DNA of 64,000 nucleotides from Mesocentrotus franciscanus (lineage: Eukaryota; Echinodermata; Echinoidea; Camarodonta; Strongylocentrotidae). Location of the stretch: NCBI GenBank assembly GCA_037976565.1, contig CP137668.1:29527373-29591372 (forward strand). Reading direction: 5' to 3'. A program made the translations under genes and the position numbers. Below, in pieces: positions 13,522 through 27,600 of this stretch. Numbering within the stretch: the first letter of the stretch is position 1; the number at the start of each line of letters is the position of its first letter. The notes under the pieces are model-generated. The model worked only from the letters and a program-made list of their open reading frames with translations. It ran no database searches and was not told where the DNA came from.

Positions 13522-16500
13522 GGGGGCAGATCAACAAAATGACCAAAAAAGAGGGGGAAAGAAGAAAACAATATATCAGTACCAAAATATGACATTTTTG
13601 TGAAAAATCTAAATATGCTAAATATTTAATAAATACCAAAAGTCTTTAATACTCTTTTCACACTTGTTTTGCTTAACCCCGTACTTTGCTTAGCCCCGTA
13701 CTATCCTTAACCCCGTACTAACTTTTTTGGCTTTTCTCACTGCAATTCGTTAGCCCCGTACTAGCCATAGCGTAAATATTCATTAATTCGCTCCACTGCG
13801 TAGTCCCGGACTATTTTTCGTTTCTGTTCTCATTCATTTTGCTTGGCACCGCAATTGCGGAGTTAGCACCACAATTGCGGGTTAGCCTTGCTATTTTGCA
13901 GGGCCAGCTAACCCCGTACTATAGGTGGGGCTAGCCCACTTTGGTAAAAACGTGTCTGAACAGAAAGTGGAATAAGCTTAACCCCGGACTATAGGTAGGG
14001 CTAAGACCCCCCTTTAACCCCACCTATAGTCCGGGGTTAAGCAAATTTTGCCAGTGTGAAAGAAAGTGGAATAAGCTTAACCCGGACTATAGGTGGGGCT
14101 AAAACCCCCTTTAACCCCACCTATAGTACGGGGTTAAGCAACATTTTGCCAGTGTGAAAAGAAAGTGGAATAAGCTTAACCCCGGACTATAGGTGGGGCT
14201 AAGACCCCCCTTTAGCCCCACCTATAGTACGGGGTTAAGCAAAATTTTGCCAGTGTGAAAACAGTATAACTGTCAAACACACTTTAAAATATTAATTTAT
14301 CAATAAAAAAAAATGTAAATAAATAAAATAAAATATATAAACTTATGAAATAGAAAACATATATTTACTTGTAAAATTTATTTTTTAAAAATGTCTGTCA
14401 ATATATCACTATTGATACTATGGACAATTTGACAATACAATTACTTTAAAAAGAAAGCACTATTATATTACATCACATCCACTTCACAATTAAGTTGCAA
14501 ATAACAAAGTTATAAAACTTAGTTACATTATTATGATACACATGCAAGTCACAAGATTAAACCTTTTGTGCATAAGAAAATTGACTTTAATTTAAATCTG
14601 GCAAACATGCATTGAGTCTTTTATTCTTATCACTCACCGCAATTACTTTCTCCATCTTGAAATTTGACCCGGATGAAATTCTCCATCCAGAATGTCTCAC
14701 ACACGCAACGCTTTGTGTACGGATCACAATGACCGTGATTGGAACAGTTCTTCTGACAAACTGTGTGTGAAAAAACAATAAAGAGACATAGAGACAGATT
14801 GACAGTAAGAAAAAAAAGTGAGATAGAGAAGGTATGTAGATAAAGAGATTCCAAATGCAGTCATTTATTGCCAATTTGAATGCATCTACTGACTTTAAGC
14901 AGACCATCACCCTACAGCGACAAGAATAAGTGTGACTGTTCATCTGCAGAACTTCCTTTCCTCCTCATACATACAACAGTGAAACATTAAGCACAATTTT
15001 ATGGAAACATACTGATAAATTTATTCTTGTTAATTGCTTAAGGAAAGCAATTTCTATGGTCCTGTAATCAACACTAGTGTAAATATTTTCAACAGTTTTT
15101 TGAAGAAATTGTAACTTTCATGTCCTTATTTCTGATGCCAGAATCATATTTTTGACAAAAGATGAGGGTCAAATACAAGCCCCCACACGGCAAAACAAAG
15201 GGGAATTGTTCTAAGAGTATCACCTAGGAGTGATTATGATGCTATTGCACTGCAGATTTCAGAAATACTACTCTGGAATGACACAATCCCATTGACTCAA
15301 TAAGAAATCTCAATTCAAATTTAGAACTTGAAAGTTTTCTGGATCATAAGGATTTTCTTTTTGTCTTACCAACAGTGTCATATTCTAAGATGCTATGTTT
15401 GAGTAGTGCTGATTGTGACATGATGTATTTGCTCTTTAATCTCTTCAAGACCTCCTGTCCTGGAAGGGGCTTGTGAGATGTCTTGTTGAATGCTAAGAAC
15501 TCGGCCTTTAACCTGTAAAGGGAAACAATAAAGGTTGTTTCATAGCGTAACGGCATAACGGCTCAGTGGGAGAGTAGTGGTGTACGTAGCGGAAGGTCCT
15601 GGGTTCAACATCAAGACAATTCTTACGTGAGCTATGGTAAGGCATTCATCCTCCACTACAGAACCATTTCCTTCATACATCCAATATGGTTGCTTATCTA
15701 CAAGCACATACTTGCTTTCTTATCAAAGTCATGCATCAAACAGCATTACATACATGTACATAATGTGCCATAAATTCTTTAGTTAAATTTCCTTAATTTT
15801 TAGCATATAAATACCAAGACACTTGCAATTCTAAATAGCTGTACAGGTTTATACACAGGGCTGTCAACTTTGGGGAACTGCTTTGAGGGAGATCGCATGC
15901 AATTTTTTTTGGCCCAAAGACAGGGGTGTTGAGTAAATAAGAAAAAAAAAAATTGCATAAGATACGGTACACTGATTCATTTTACACGTTTGGCGGAAGG
16001 TTTTTTTCATAAACCGGGAGATTGCGGGAGAGTGGGAGGAAGGGCGTGGTGGCGGGAGTCTCCCGCTAAGAGCTGGTGGGACGGCGGGAGAATGAGCGTG
16101 GTGGCGTGAGACTCCCTCCAAATGCGGGAGGGTTGACAGCCCTGTATACATGTAGAGTGAGATTGGATCATGAATCAGCTCACCTTGCTTCAATCTTTAA
16201 CTTTTTGCTTTTGGACTTACCCCTATGTCAGGAAAGAAATTTATTTGTTTTGCTCTTTGGTCTGGAGTATTCTTTGTTAAGGTCAGGTGAAGATGTTAAG
16301 GTCAGATGTTTTCTTTTCAGGCCAAGATGTATTGTTCCCTATGAATAGGCCTGGGGAAGTCATTAATTCAGTGTACATGTTTTATCTGTTGTTTGGCACA
16401 CATTTAGGAAGCCTCTTTTCAATACAAGTATTTTCCTTTGTAAGATCATTTCCTCTCCAAATATTTGTAGTCGGGTGTTTAGAATTTACTTAGTAACCGT

Positions 16501-19500
16501 AGGGTATATTAAGAGGTGGATTTTCTGCAATCGAGGAGAACCACCTAAGCTATAATAGACTTAACGTCATGTTAGAAGTCGGCAATTAAAGTCAATATCT
16601 GAGGGTAATTCCACGTCGGGACGAGAGGCTAGCTCAACTGCCACCCGGTTCTCCATAGTTTTCGTCGGGGCTAGCTCTTGTCTGGGATCGGGACGCACAC
16701 CATCGTATCTCAGTCTGCGGAGGTCAAGAATCCGGGCGACTACCGGGGCCAAGTGGAGCAAAGACGCCGTCTGCGGAGGCCAGGGCCAAGTAGACGAGAC
16801 GAGCTGTGACCGGCGTCGATGTCAGACGGAAACTACCCATCCAGAATTATATTTTGTTAAAGATAAGTCTAATTACCTACTGTATGTTTGTTTAAGCCAA
16901 AACAAAGTGTGTGAAACAGAAAGAATGATTGGAAATTAAACGTACAATTTCACTTTATTTTAACAAGCTTTATTTCCCTTTATTCTGTGTGTCCGTAGCA
17001 GTAATAAAAAATAAAAAAAAGTCTCTCACGTGACAATTTGGAGGTCCCACCGAGACCACTGCTACTTTTAAATAATTTCCAAAAGGGAATTAGTTATTTC
17101 TCCCCCTCTTTTCCCCGCATACGAATTTGATGTGTAATTGATGTTTGGGGTTGAAATACAGGTTAAAAGAAATTATCAATGCTAGGTTGATAAAAGCAAT
17201 AATGTCGAGAGTTTAGTGGATTCTACCCAAGGTTAAGCCCTTGGTAACGCCTATAGACTAGGGTAGTGCTTAGGCGGGTTGTGCATTATGCATGGTATTT
17301 TGCTCGATTAGAGATTCCAGGTTTGAACTACTATAGGCTTTGAATGTTCATGTTGTGAAGTTGACCGGTGTTTCGCATGGTTGAATTTTGTGTTCTCGTT
17401 AGGAGAAATTCTAGTGTGCTTGTTAGAAGGCACTAGGGGTTAATTGTCTGGTGTGAAGCGGACCGGTATTTCGCATGGTTGAATTCTGTGTTCTCGTTAG
17501 GAGAAATTCTAGTGTGCTTGTTAGAAGGCACTAGGGGTTAATTGCCTAGGTTTTTGTAGTTTTGGAATCGATGTTTAGTCGCTATGGCTAGTGTCGAGCA
17601 AATTAAAGAGTTTTCTACTTTAGGTAGGGAAATGGGTCTTAGTGGAGGCGAGTTGAGTAGTTTTGTTTCTGAACGCTGTCAGGCGGTAGAAATAGAACGA
17701 GGAAGAGAAAAAGAACGGGGACCAAGGGAAGAAGACTCATTTGCTAGGTTAAAGGAATCCCTTGTTAATCCACCGGTGTTGAAGTTACCAGATTTCGAGA
17801 AGACGTTCATGTTAAAGGTTGATGCTTCTGACGTTGGTATTGGGGCAGTTCTCATGCAAGAGCATGATGGGGAAGATTCCCTTTAGCTTATGCTAGTAAG
17901 AAGCTCCTTCCTAGGGAGCAAAGATACTCCACAGTAGAAAAGGAGTGTCTTGCTATCATTTGGGCTGTCAAGAAATTTGACTACTATCTGTTTGGGAGGG
18001 TATTTGAGATCCACACTGATCATAAGCCCCTCACATATCTCCAAACCATGGAAATGACAAACAAGCGAATCATGAGATGGAGTATGTGCCTACAAGAGTA
18101 TAGGTTTCGGTTAATTTCAGTGAAAGGGTCAGAAAACAAAGCTGCTGACCTCATGAGCAGACTATTGTAAAATATAGTGAAATTGTTGTAAAAAGGCGAA
18201 TAACCAAACAAGGACAAATTATAATGGTCCATTTTATTTGTATGGGTTTATGCTGTATAGCAAATGACTAATGAAGCTTTCTCATTTCTTTCAGGAAAAC
18301 AGGAACCAGCAAATCGCGGTCGCCGTTATGTTTAGTTGGTTAAGCTTTAGTTATGTTAAGGAAACATTGTCTGTTAGGGCTTAGTTGTAAATTAGTATAG
18401 GTTAGTTTAGGGCCGTTAGGATTTAGTTAGGTTGCTTTAAGATTGTGAACGTAGTTTAAGAAACAAGCTTCATGATTTTATGATACAAAAAAAATATATA
18501 TATATATATATATTCATATACCATAATCAAAACAAGCATGAAAAGTTGTTATCGGTTGAATGTTATATGCAAGAAATGAATCAATATAGTGCATTTCAAA
18601 TGACAGTTTGGTTATAGTGAATATAGAAAAGTTGCTTAATAACTGCAAAAGTACATTCAGAGTGCAAACATAGATTGAGCAATCTGAATTTATATTGCCT
18701 GTTTCATAATCTCTTGTCTTTTAATATGCTTATACTTTTAAAGAAAATGATCCTAAATGTCTGACTAGTAAAGGAAAGCAAGTCATGTTTAAATATAAAA
18801 ACTTTGAATTCATAGGAGATTTATGGAAGGTGTGATGCAATGCTCAAATGGTCAAACAAAATAGTGATAATGATAATGATACATGTTTCATACCAGGAGT
18901 ATGATTTCCACTTAAAAACAATATTTGCTTAATGACAAAGATTATAAAGAAACAAGAAGTGCTAGTGATATTGATGTTAATGTTTTGTATGAAGCAAAAG
19001 AAACCTAATCATATTCAAAAGAAAATGTAAGCCATGTTTTTCATAGAGAGATAGAACTTATAGCATAACAGTCAAACTTGCTTTCAGTTTAGGATGCTGT
19101 GGTTTATAGTTCTTTGGTTTGAAAAAGCTTTTCAAATAAATTTTTTTATAGTGGATATAAGTTAGATCCCTAATTATATTTTAAGGTGGGGATATTGTCA
19201 GGAAAGAAATTTATTTGTTTTGCTCTTTGGTCTGGAGTATTCTTTGTTAAGGTCAGGTGAAGATGTTAAGGTCAGATGTTTTCTTTTCAGGCCAAGATGT
19301 ATTGTTCCCTATGAATAGGCCTGGGAAGTCATTAATTCAGTGTACATGTTTTATCTGTTGTTTGGCACACATTTAGGAAGCCTCTTTTCAATACAAGTAT
19401 TTTCCTTTGTAAGATCATTTCCTCTCCAAATATTTGTAGTCGGGTGTTTAGAATTTACTTAGTAACCGTAGGGTATATTAAGAGGTGGATTTTCTGCAAT

Positions 19501-21629
19501 CGAGGAGAACCACCTAAGCTATAATAGACTTAACGTCATGTTAGAAGTCGGCAATTAAAGTCAATATCTGAGGGTAATTCCACGTCGGGACGAGAGGCTA
19601 GCTCAACTGCCACCCGGTTCTCCATAGTTTTCGTCGGGGCTAGCTCTTGTCTGGGATCGGGACGCACACCATCGTATCTCAGTCTGCGGAGGTCAAGAAT
19701 CCGGGCGACTACCGGGGCCAAGTGGAGCAAAGACGCCGTCTGCGGAGGCCAGGGCCAAGTAGACGAGACGAGCTGTGACCGGCGTCGATGTCAGACGGAA
19801 ACTACCCATCCAGAATTATATTTTGTTAAAGATAAGTCTAATTACCTACTGTATGTTTGTTTAAGCCAAAACAAAGTGTGTGAAACAGAAAGAATGATTG
19901 GAAATTAAACGTACAATTTCACTTTATTTTAACAAGCTTTATTTCCCTTTATTCTGTGTGTCCGTAGCAGTAATAAAAAATAAAAAAAAGTCTCTCACGT
20001 GACACCCTACAAACACACACACACACACACACGCACACACACATGCACAAATAAGGATGATTCATCATCAAACTAACTTAACCCCTTCAGGGTTACATAT
20101 ACAAATCTTTTTGCAAGGGTATTAAAACTTACATGTTACTGTCTGTTAGTGTAATTCTTTGGATGACCACATCTCCATTGTTGACCCCTAACATCACAGC
20201 TAAGGGCATTATTAGGTCATTCTGTGAATTGAAAATATATAGTACAGTGTGTTGAATTTAACGTCAACTCTAGTCTAGCATTTTCAAAATACACACGTAC
20301 TATAGAGTCACTTGGTAGTATTCTTAATCACAAATAACAATTACCATTACATTTGTAATTCTTAATTACAAATGTTGTTATCATACAGAAACATAACTGT
20401 GTTTCATAAAATATTTGAGTTGAATTCAACTTCATATCATTTAATCATCACTGTAAAAAGTTGTGAATGAATTCGAAAATCCAGAACAACAATTTTCATT
20501 AACATGGCACAAACAAAAATATAAATATATATATATATATATGCAAAGAGGTTTGGATAAAATAGGTTAGTTTAACGGTATATATGTAGAAGCCAAGTAG
20601 ATCAGACAGTGGGATATAAATATAGTTTGTGAAGATATACCTGATTTTACAAATATCATTTATTTGTTTAAAAAATCCACTCCAGTTTGGAGAAAAAAAA
20701 ATGGAGTTTGGTTGCTTGAAACCATGGAGCCACTTGTTGCTCTGTATACATAGAATTATAAAATGATATAAAGCAATAGTTTACAGATAAAGGAGTAATA
20801 TTTCATGAAAGATATCTTTACCTTATCTTGCTCTGTAAATAGCCTTATATCTTCATCAAACACAATCTGGACCCGAGAGAGAATATGGGGATCTATTATT
20901 GGGAAACAAAAGACAAGAAAATCTGTTAATAACACTTGAATAGAGAACTATCCATGGTACAATGATATTACAATGTATTTTGAACCACATCAATTATCTT
21001 TCTTTGTCATTGCTTATGCTTACAGGTGTACTTCAGAATAACTATATTTTACAGATTGCTTGAATAAGTGATTTGTAGTACTTCAGACTTTTTATATCAG
21101 ACTGTAATTGGCCACGAAAAGATTGTGCAATATATTAACATCTGTATGGAAAGATACATTTATGAACATTTATTTACACTTTCTATTATGCCATAATCTA
21201 TGCCGACTATAATACCACAATAAACATATTCCACAATTGAAACCATTGGCCATATTGTGATGGGGCCACTTTGGTAACACTATACATGACTTTATCAATT
21301 TTCAGCATTTGCTATAACATGCGGTAGGTCACATACCTTCCTCGACTGTAACTATGGTAGTATCTGTGCCATAGGCACCCTTCGCATCAGTCACATTGAG
21401 AGTGAACTTATACTGGCCTGGGACAAGGTCTACCATTCGAAGGATTGCTTCATGATTGGAGTTCCCAACAACCACCTGCATGTATTACAGAAACAAGAGG
21501 ATGATTGAACACTATCCTATTACAGAAACCATTTTTTTAATCATCATCATCGTCATCATCATAATCACCACCACCATCATCATCATCATTATCATCATCA
21601 CCATCATCATCACCGTCGTCATCATCATC

Positions 21630-21661
<32 letters not shown>

Positions 21662-24600
21662 CACCGTCATCATCATCTTCACCGTCATCATCACCATCAT
21701 CATCGTCATCATCATCACCATCATCATCACCGTCATCATCATCATCTTCATCATCATCACCGTCATCATCATCTTCATCATCATCATCTTCATCATCATC
21801 ATCATCACCGTCATCATCATCATCTTCATCATCATCGTCATCACCATCATCCTCATCACTACCACCACCATTTGTTATCCTTACCCCAGCAGCTGGACTT
21901 TGAGTACTTCTTGTCCAGAGATAGGATACTATTCCCTTGTCGTCCGAGGACTGGGACCCATCAACCTCCAGTGACGTTGAAGGTAGTATTATCTCTTGAT
22001 CTGGTCCAATCTTAGCAATTGGTTTTTGATTGCTCTCTGTTCAAACAATAAAATAAAAAGAGATTGGCTGAAAACTAATCTTACCTTTAAATAACAAACC
22101 ACTGTGTAGGATAAAGTTATGAATATTGTGAAATCCCTCAAGATGTACAGGGTATATGTCAATATTTGACCTCTCGACATTTCACTGTACCTGTACATCT
22201 ATGTATCTACAGTTATCAACCTCTCTCTCTCTCTACCAACTTACCTACCCACCTACCCATCTACAAGTATTTCTGTATCAATCTGCCCATCCATCCATCC
22301 ATCCATCCATCTATCCATCCATCTCTTTATTTTTCTATCTGTCTTTTCAAACACACCTTATACATGTACATACCTATCAAGCTTTAATTCCTCTATGAAA
22401 TTAAAATATCCATCTACAATATCCAGCTCTCAACACAAGCCACATCAAATTACATAGGCATCAATCGCTCTATTAATTTGTTTATAATATCTTACCTCTC
22501 TTTACAGCGACAGCGACTTGAGCACTGTCTGATACTGTATGTCTTAAGCATCTTGGACTGGCAAGCTAAAGACATATTTTCCTTTCCCTACCTTTTTATT
22601 TACCTTCCTATTCATCTTTCTATGCATCTATCTACTTATTTATCTATCTATATCCATCAATCTGTTCATGATATCTGTACCTCTTTTTACAGCAACGGTG
22701 ACTTGAGCACTGTCTGATACACCTTGACCATCTTCGACGGTCAAACTAAAGACATAACCTCCTTCCTCTAGTCCAGATACATCTACTGTTGCCTGGTCAG
22801 GGTTGGTCAATATAGCATCACTAGGACCACTGTGTGGATGGAAAAGTGATTACAGATAAAATTGAGTATATGCTTTGCTATAGCATTGTGAAAGAAATCA
22901 TTTAGAAATTATTATGACTGGTTTAATTCATTGTGTTTTACAAAGACAGAATTGTGTATTGACATGAAAGAAGTATTGAAATCATCAAAATTTGCTTCAA
23001 AATCACGAAAAATTAGAAGCATCACAAAAAAATTAAAAGCATTGGACCAAGTTATGGGTATAAAGGGTTACACAAACATGTGTCATCTGACTGTTGTTAT
23101 TCATAATTGGAAATACATACATGAGTGTACTGTATTAAGAGCAATCCTATTTAATGAAACACATTCTTTCACATTGGAATCTAATCTACAAAATTACATG
23201 TACTTTGCACCATTCCAAGTAAACAATAACATGTCATTTCAAAAGACCGTCTGAGCCAATACAACTGTTCTACAGAAAGATAAACTGGAATTTACAAGGT
23301 CTACAATTGAGGGAATCCATTAGAAGTTTTATTTAGTGACATCACTGCTTTATTAAATTTCAGGGAGAAAATGCCTTGAAAACAATAATTAAACTGCGCT
23401 ACCTGACTTGCTCCCAGTGATAGACCTCAATACCCTGATCGTCAGTACTGCCACTCCCATCCAGCGTCGTGGCATCAGAGGGCAGCGTTAACTCCTTGTT
23501 AGGCCCAGCATTGGCAGTAGGTGGGATATTATGTTCTGATGAAAGCAATGGATAAATTTAAAATGAATATTACAGTGTCTAAAATGTACCTCCACTTATA
23601 TTCACTGCAACTCATGTACAGGTATTACTCTAAATCATTCCGTTGATCTTAAATTGAACTGGATGTAAATCATAACACCCTTTTCCCATGTTTAATATCG
23701 ATCAAGTTCTTTAATCAAGTATTATACTTTGAAAATCCAAACTGTATATAATGTTCTTCCACATCACATGTCAAACAGATTTACTTGATTTAATATTGCA
23801 CTTGGTAAAACTATTTAAATTTATTTTCCATGTAAAGGAACACACGATATACAAGCATTTTCTTAATAAATTCAACAAATTAAATACCTCTGAGTTTAAA
23901 GAAAACTATGGCCTTATTCATTGAACTTGGTTGGATAGATTGCACATGAACTTTTGAACTCTAGCATCTCAAAAGCTGCAATTGGCAGCCTCCTATTGAT
24001 TTATTGTAAATTACATTCCTCCTTGTTACAGATTCTGGCCCAGAAATAACCCCTTGTAGATTTCTTCATTCCATAAGTGTACATATCCCAAGCTTGTTAT
24101 TGTTGAACATACTGCTAGTGTGAATTTCACACAGCTGGTATTTCCTGTGTAATGTACAACCTGTCAATCAAAGATACCTGGGTAGTTTAATGACCTACAA
24201 ATAAACTTCTCCCTTACAGAAATAACTAGAAAGGTGATTTGTTAATCAATGTTACCTTATTCTCTTGTCGGGATTCAGTATAAATAATTCACTCCTTGCC
24301 TGATTTATGGAACTTAGATACAAACTATACAAAGAATTGTGATATAATGTTCCTGGATACAATTCCAATGCATTTTGTGTGGGTATCTAGATTCATTTTC
24401 TTTGGGAAATCCAACAATTTAATGTATTCATTCCTTTATCATTTCTTTCTCTCACTCTCTCCCCCCACCCCCTTACTACTGTACGTCTCTTTTCTTTTGG
24501 GTGTTTCCATTTACTGTACCACTTCTTTCTGACCCACTTTTTTTCCATTCATTTTCTACACAGAGGCATTTTCATGAGACAGGTTCTGTGATTGGCTTTT

Positions 24601-27600
24601 TTGCTAGTGAATATTCATGACATGAGCGTGGTCATCTTTTCGTCACGCGAAAAATACGTAAATTTTAAGGTCCACTCTTTACAAACAATCATTTATGAAT
24701 CTCTGTTCCCCTGCTCAGCGCGCACCATTTTACCTCTGACATTTTTACCTCTGACATTTTTACCTGGCACCTCAGGTGGGTCAGAAAGAAGTGGTACAGT
24801 AAATGGAAACACCCCTTTCTTTTGCCACTAAACCCTACATGAGAGCTGCCAACCCCAACTGAACAAAAATCCTATTCTTATCCCCCCAAAATCCTATTTT
24901 CAAAATGAAAATCCTATTTTTGATCGATAAGTACTTTTTCACCGCGAAAATCCGTATTTTTTTTTTTTCGGGGGGGGGTTGCCAATTTGCATAAGTTCCT
25001 ACATACAGGAAGAAAAATTTTGTATGGACCATTGGTTGAATATGCATGATTTCGTCATGACTGGAGTGTTCGATGAACCAACGAAGATCCCCAAATTGCC
25101 GATGTGAGATGCTTGTAGGATAATTTACAGGAGAGAATGGCAATTTGCCATTGAAAATGGCACACACACACACCAAAAAAAAAAAAAAAATAAAAAATAG
25201 TTTTTTTTGTTTTTTGTTGTTGAAAATCGTATTTTATTGAGGCAAAATCGTACTGTCGTATTTACTTCTAAAAATTGTACGAAATACGCTGAAATCGTAC
25301 TGGTTGGCAGCTCTGCTACATTATCAATATCTTCCTTCTGTCCATCTAAATTGAATAATCATACATGCATCGAATTTTAATAAACAGCTTTCATTACTTA
25401 CCACACTCTTTGAGATCAATTTCATCAGATATGCCTTCACAAAATATAAAGAAACAACAACAACAACAAAAATATAAAAGAAAGTTCACTGACCTGGTTT
25501 GACAATGACAGTAGCTGAATCTGAATCTTTTTGTCCTTTAACATCTGTGACTGTCAGTTTGAAGACGTATGTGCCTTCCTCTAGGCCAGTTAGATGGAGT
25601 ATTTTGGTTGAAGATCCCTAAAATTTGTGAACAATAATATAGCTTTCATTAAGCACATCGTAACATGTTTGTGGCATTGATGATGTCATCAGTGGTAATG
25701 ACAAGGAAAAATATGGTCATAAGAAAGGGTGCATTGACTAGTCTTCCACATCAATCGTTTACAATGGAATTTAAGGAATAGAAATTTAAGTCGTTTAAAT
25801 TGAAATAATCAAAACTGAAACAGATAGAAAATTAAATAAAACTCCTTTTTACGTAGCCTTGCAGATCAGGCGTTTATAAGAATTAAATCAATAAATAACA
25901 AGAAACACAATCAAATAATTAACTTAAATATTTTTAAAATGTCAAATAAAGGTGTTTACCTAGTCTTGCATATCAGTCGTTTATTTATTAAAATAACAAC
26001 AAATAATATCCAATTCTTTCTATGTATGAAATTCATTTTTTAATGTAAACTAGTCTTGCATAACAGTCGTTAAAAATTAAATTACAAATAAAAATTAATT
26101 GCCATTTTACTTCTTTCATTTTAATGATTAACATTGATAATGTAATTGACAGTGGTGATTGGTGCAGCTGCTAATGCTATGCTAATGCAGGAATGATTTT
26201 TTTTTTCAAACATGTGTAAAAAAAAACATATTGCAATATTCCGACATAGACATATGCCATTGTTCGTTTCCAAGGTGTACTCATTCTTCATTTCCTTTTC
26301 AAGACTTGAATAATGACGAACTTCGTGCAATATTTGATAGTAGTGCTACAGATACTCATACTGATATATAAACTATTCATCTGAAAATGAAGATGATTTT
26401 CATTTCAGTAGGTTTCTAAACTGAAATATTATATTGATCAAGATTTTACGACTGAATTCAATAGCACTGATCATCATTTTAGTATTTTACATTTTAATTC
26501 CTGTAGTTTAAACAAAAATTTGAATGCTATATATCCAATTTGATATCTACTTTATGTATAGATTTCTCTATTTATGGTTTCTCTGAAACTTAGATTTACG
26601 AAAGTATGCCACTATTATTGAATATATCTGGTTATTCATTTATACATTCTAAACGCCAAAAAGGAAAAGGTGGTGGTGTTGGTCTATTAGTTACTGACAA
26701 TTTTGAATATTATACCTCTCATGCAATTATGAATGACCGTTTATTGAAATCAACTTGCCAAGACATCAGAATATCATTGTAGGTGTTATACATACAGGAA
26801 ACCTCAATCAAATATCAATGATTTCATCCCTGTCTTTGAAAATTGTTTACAAAAAAACTAATTCTGAACATAAACAGGTTTACACATGTATAATGGACGA
26901 TTTTAACATTGATCTTATGAAATATACTAGTAATGCTGTATGTAACTTCTTGAGTGCAATACATTCAAACTTTTGTATTCCTTTAATTGATAAGCCTTTG
27001 AGAATGACTGACACATCAATACCCCTCATTGATAACATATTTACAAATAACTTTCATCTGAATGTTTCTTCTGGTTATTTTATAATGATATATCTGATCA
27101 TTTCCCAATCTTTCAAATAACACAAAAACAGTTTCCTATTTATAACATTTCTGTATATAATACTTGTATTATCAATGATATGTCTCTTAATGTTTTCAAA
27201 GAGGATTTGTTACATAAAGATTGGAATATTTTTAATTATACTGATGCAGTCGCAGCTTTTGAAAAGTTCTCAGCAACCATACCATTACTTTATAGCAGAG
27301 CGTTTGTAAAGAAAACTTATAAACTTGTTTGTAAAAAGATTAGAAAGCCGTGGATTAAATTTGACTTGTATAAAAAGATAAGGAATAAAAATTAAAACAT
27401 AGAATGTATCGCCATACACCTACAGAAAATAACAAGAGGAAATACGTTCGAATACGAAATTACACCAATAAGTTATTGAAACTTGCCCGCAAAGACTACT
27501 ACAAGATGAAATTTTATGCAATAAAGGGAAATATGAAAAAACATGGCAATTAATCAATGGTATCCTGGGTAAATCTCACAATGCCTTACCTAACTTCATA

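Larger units (their letters stand above)
16226..20004 (+). mobile_element. recent internally deleted Ty3/gypsy-type LTR retrotransposon
   Basis: Two direct LTRs (810 and 809 bp) both start TGTCAGG and end GTGACA, and are flanked by a perfect 5-bp target duplication CCCTA (16221-16225 and 20005-20009). Order: LTR, primer-binding-like site, untranslated leader with a tandem duplication, gag-like start, RNase H remnant, about 1 kb AT-rich non-coding, polypurine tract, LTR. Protease, the RT core and integrase are absent. LTRs differ by only one indel that I can see, so insertion is recent. The element sits antisense in intron 19 of the KIAA0319L-like gene. Confidence 0.93.

Noticed and set aside
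16567..16761. 64-codon minus-strand ORF, repeated identically at 19536-19730
   Set aside because: It lies inside both LTRs; identity reflects the recent LTR duplication rather than coding constraint.
21456..21974. 172-codon Ile/Thr-rich ORF and 119-codon Met/Val-rich antisense ORF
   Set aside because: Translation of a TCA trinucleotide repeat in intron 16.
22156..22717. Ser/Tyr/Leu-rich small ORFs
   Set aside because: Produced by CATC/CTAT simple repeats and the decayed exon 15 copy.
24841..25315. A gene on the minus strand (113-codon ORF)
   Set aside because: The frame spans a TIR element with AT-rich repeated words and an A run; no domain.
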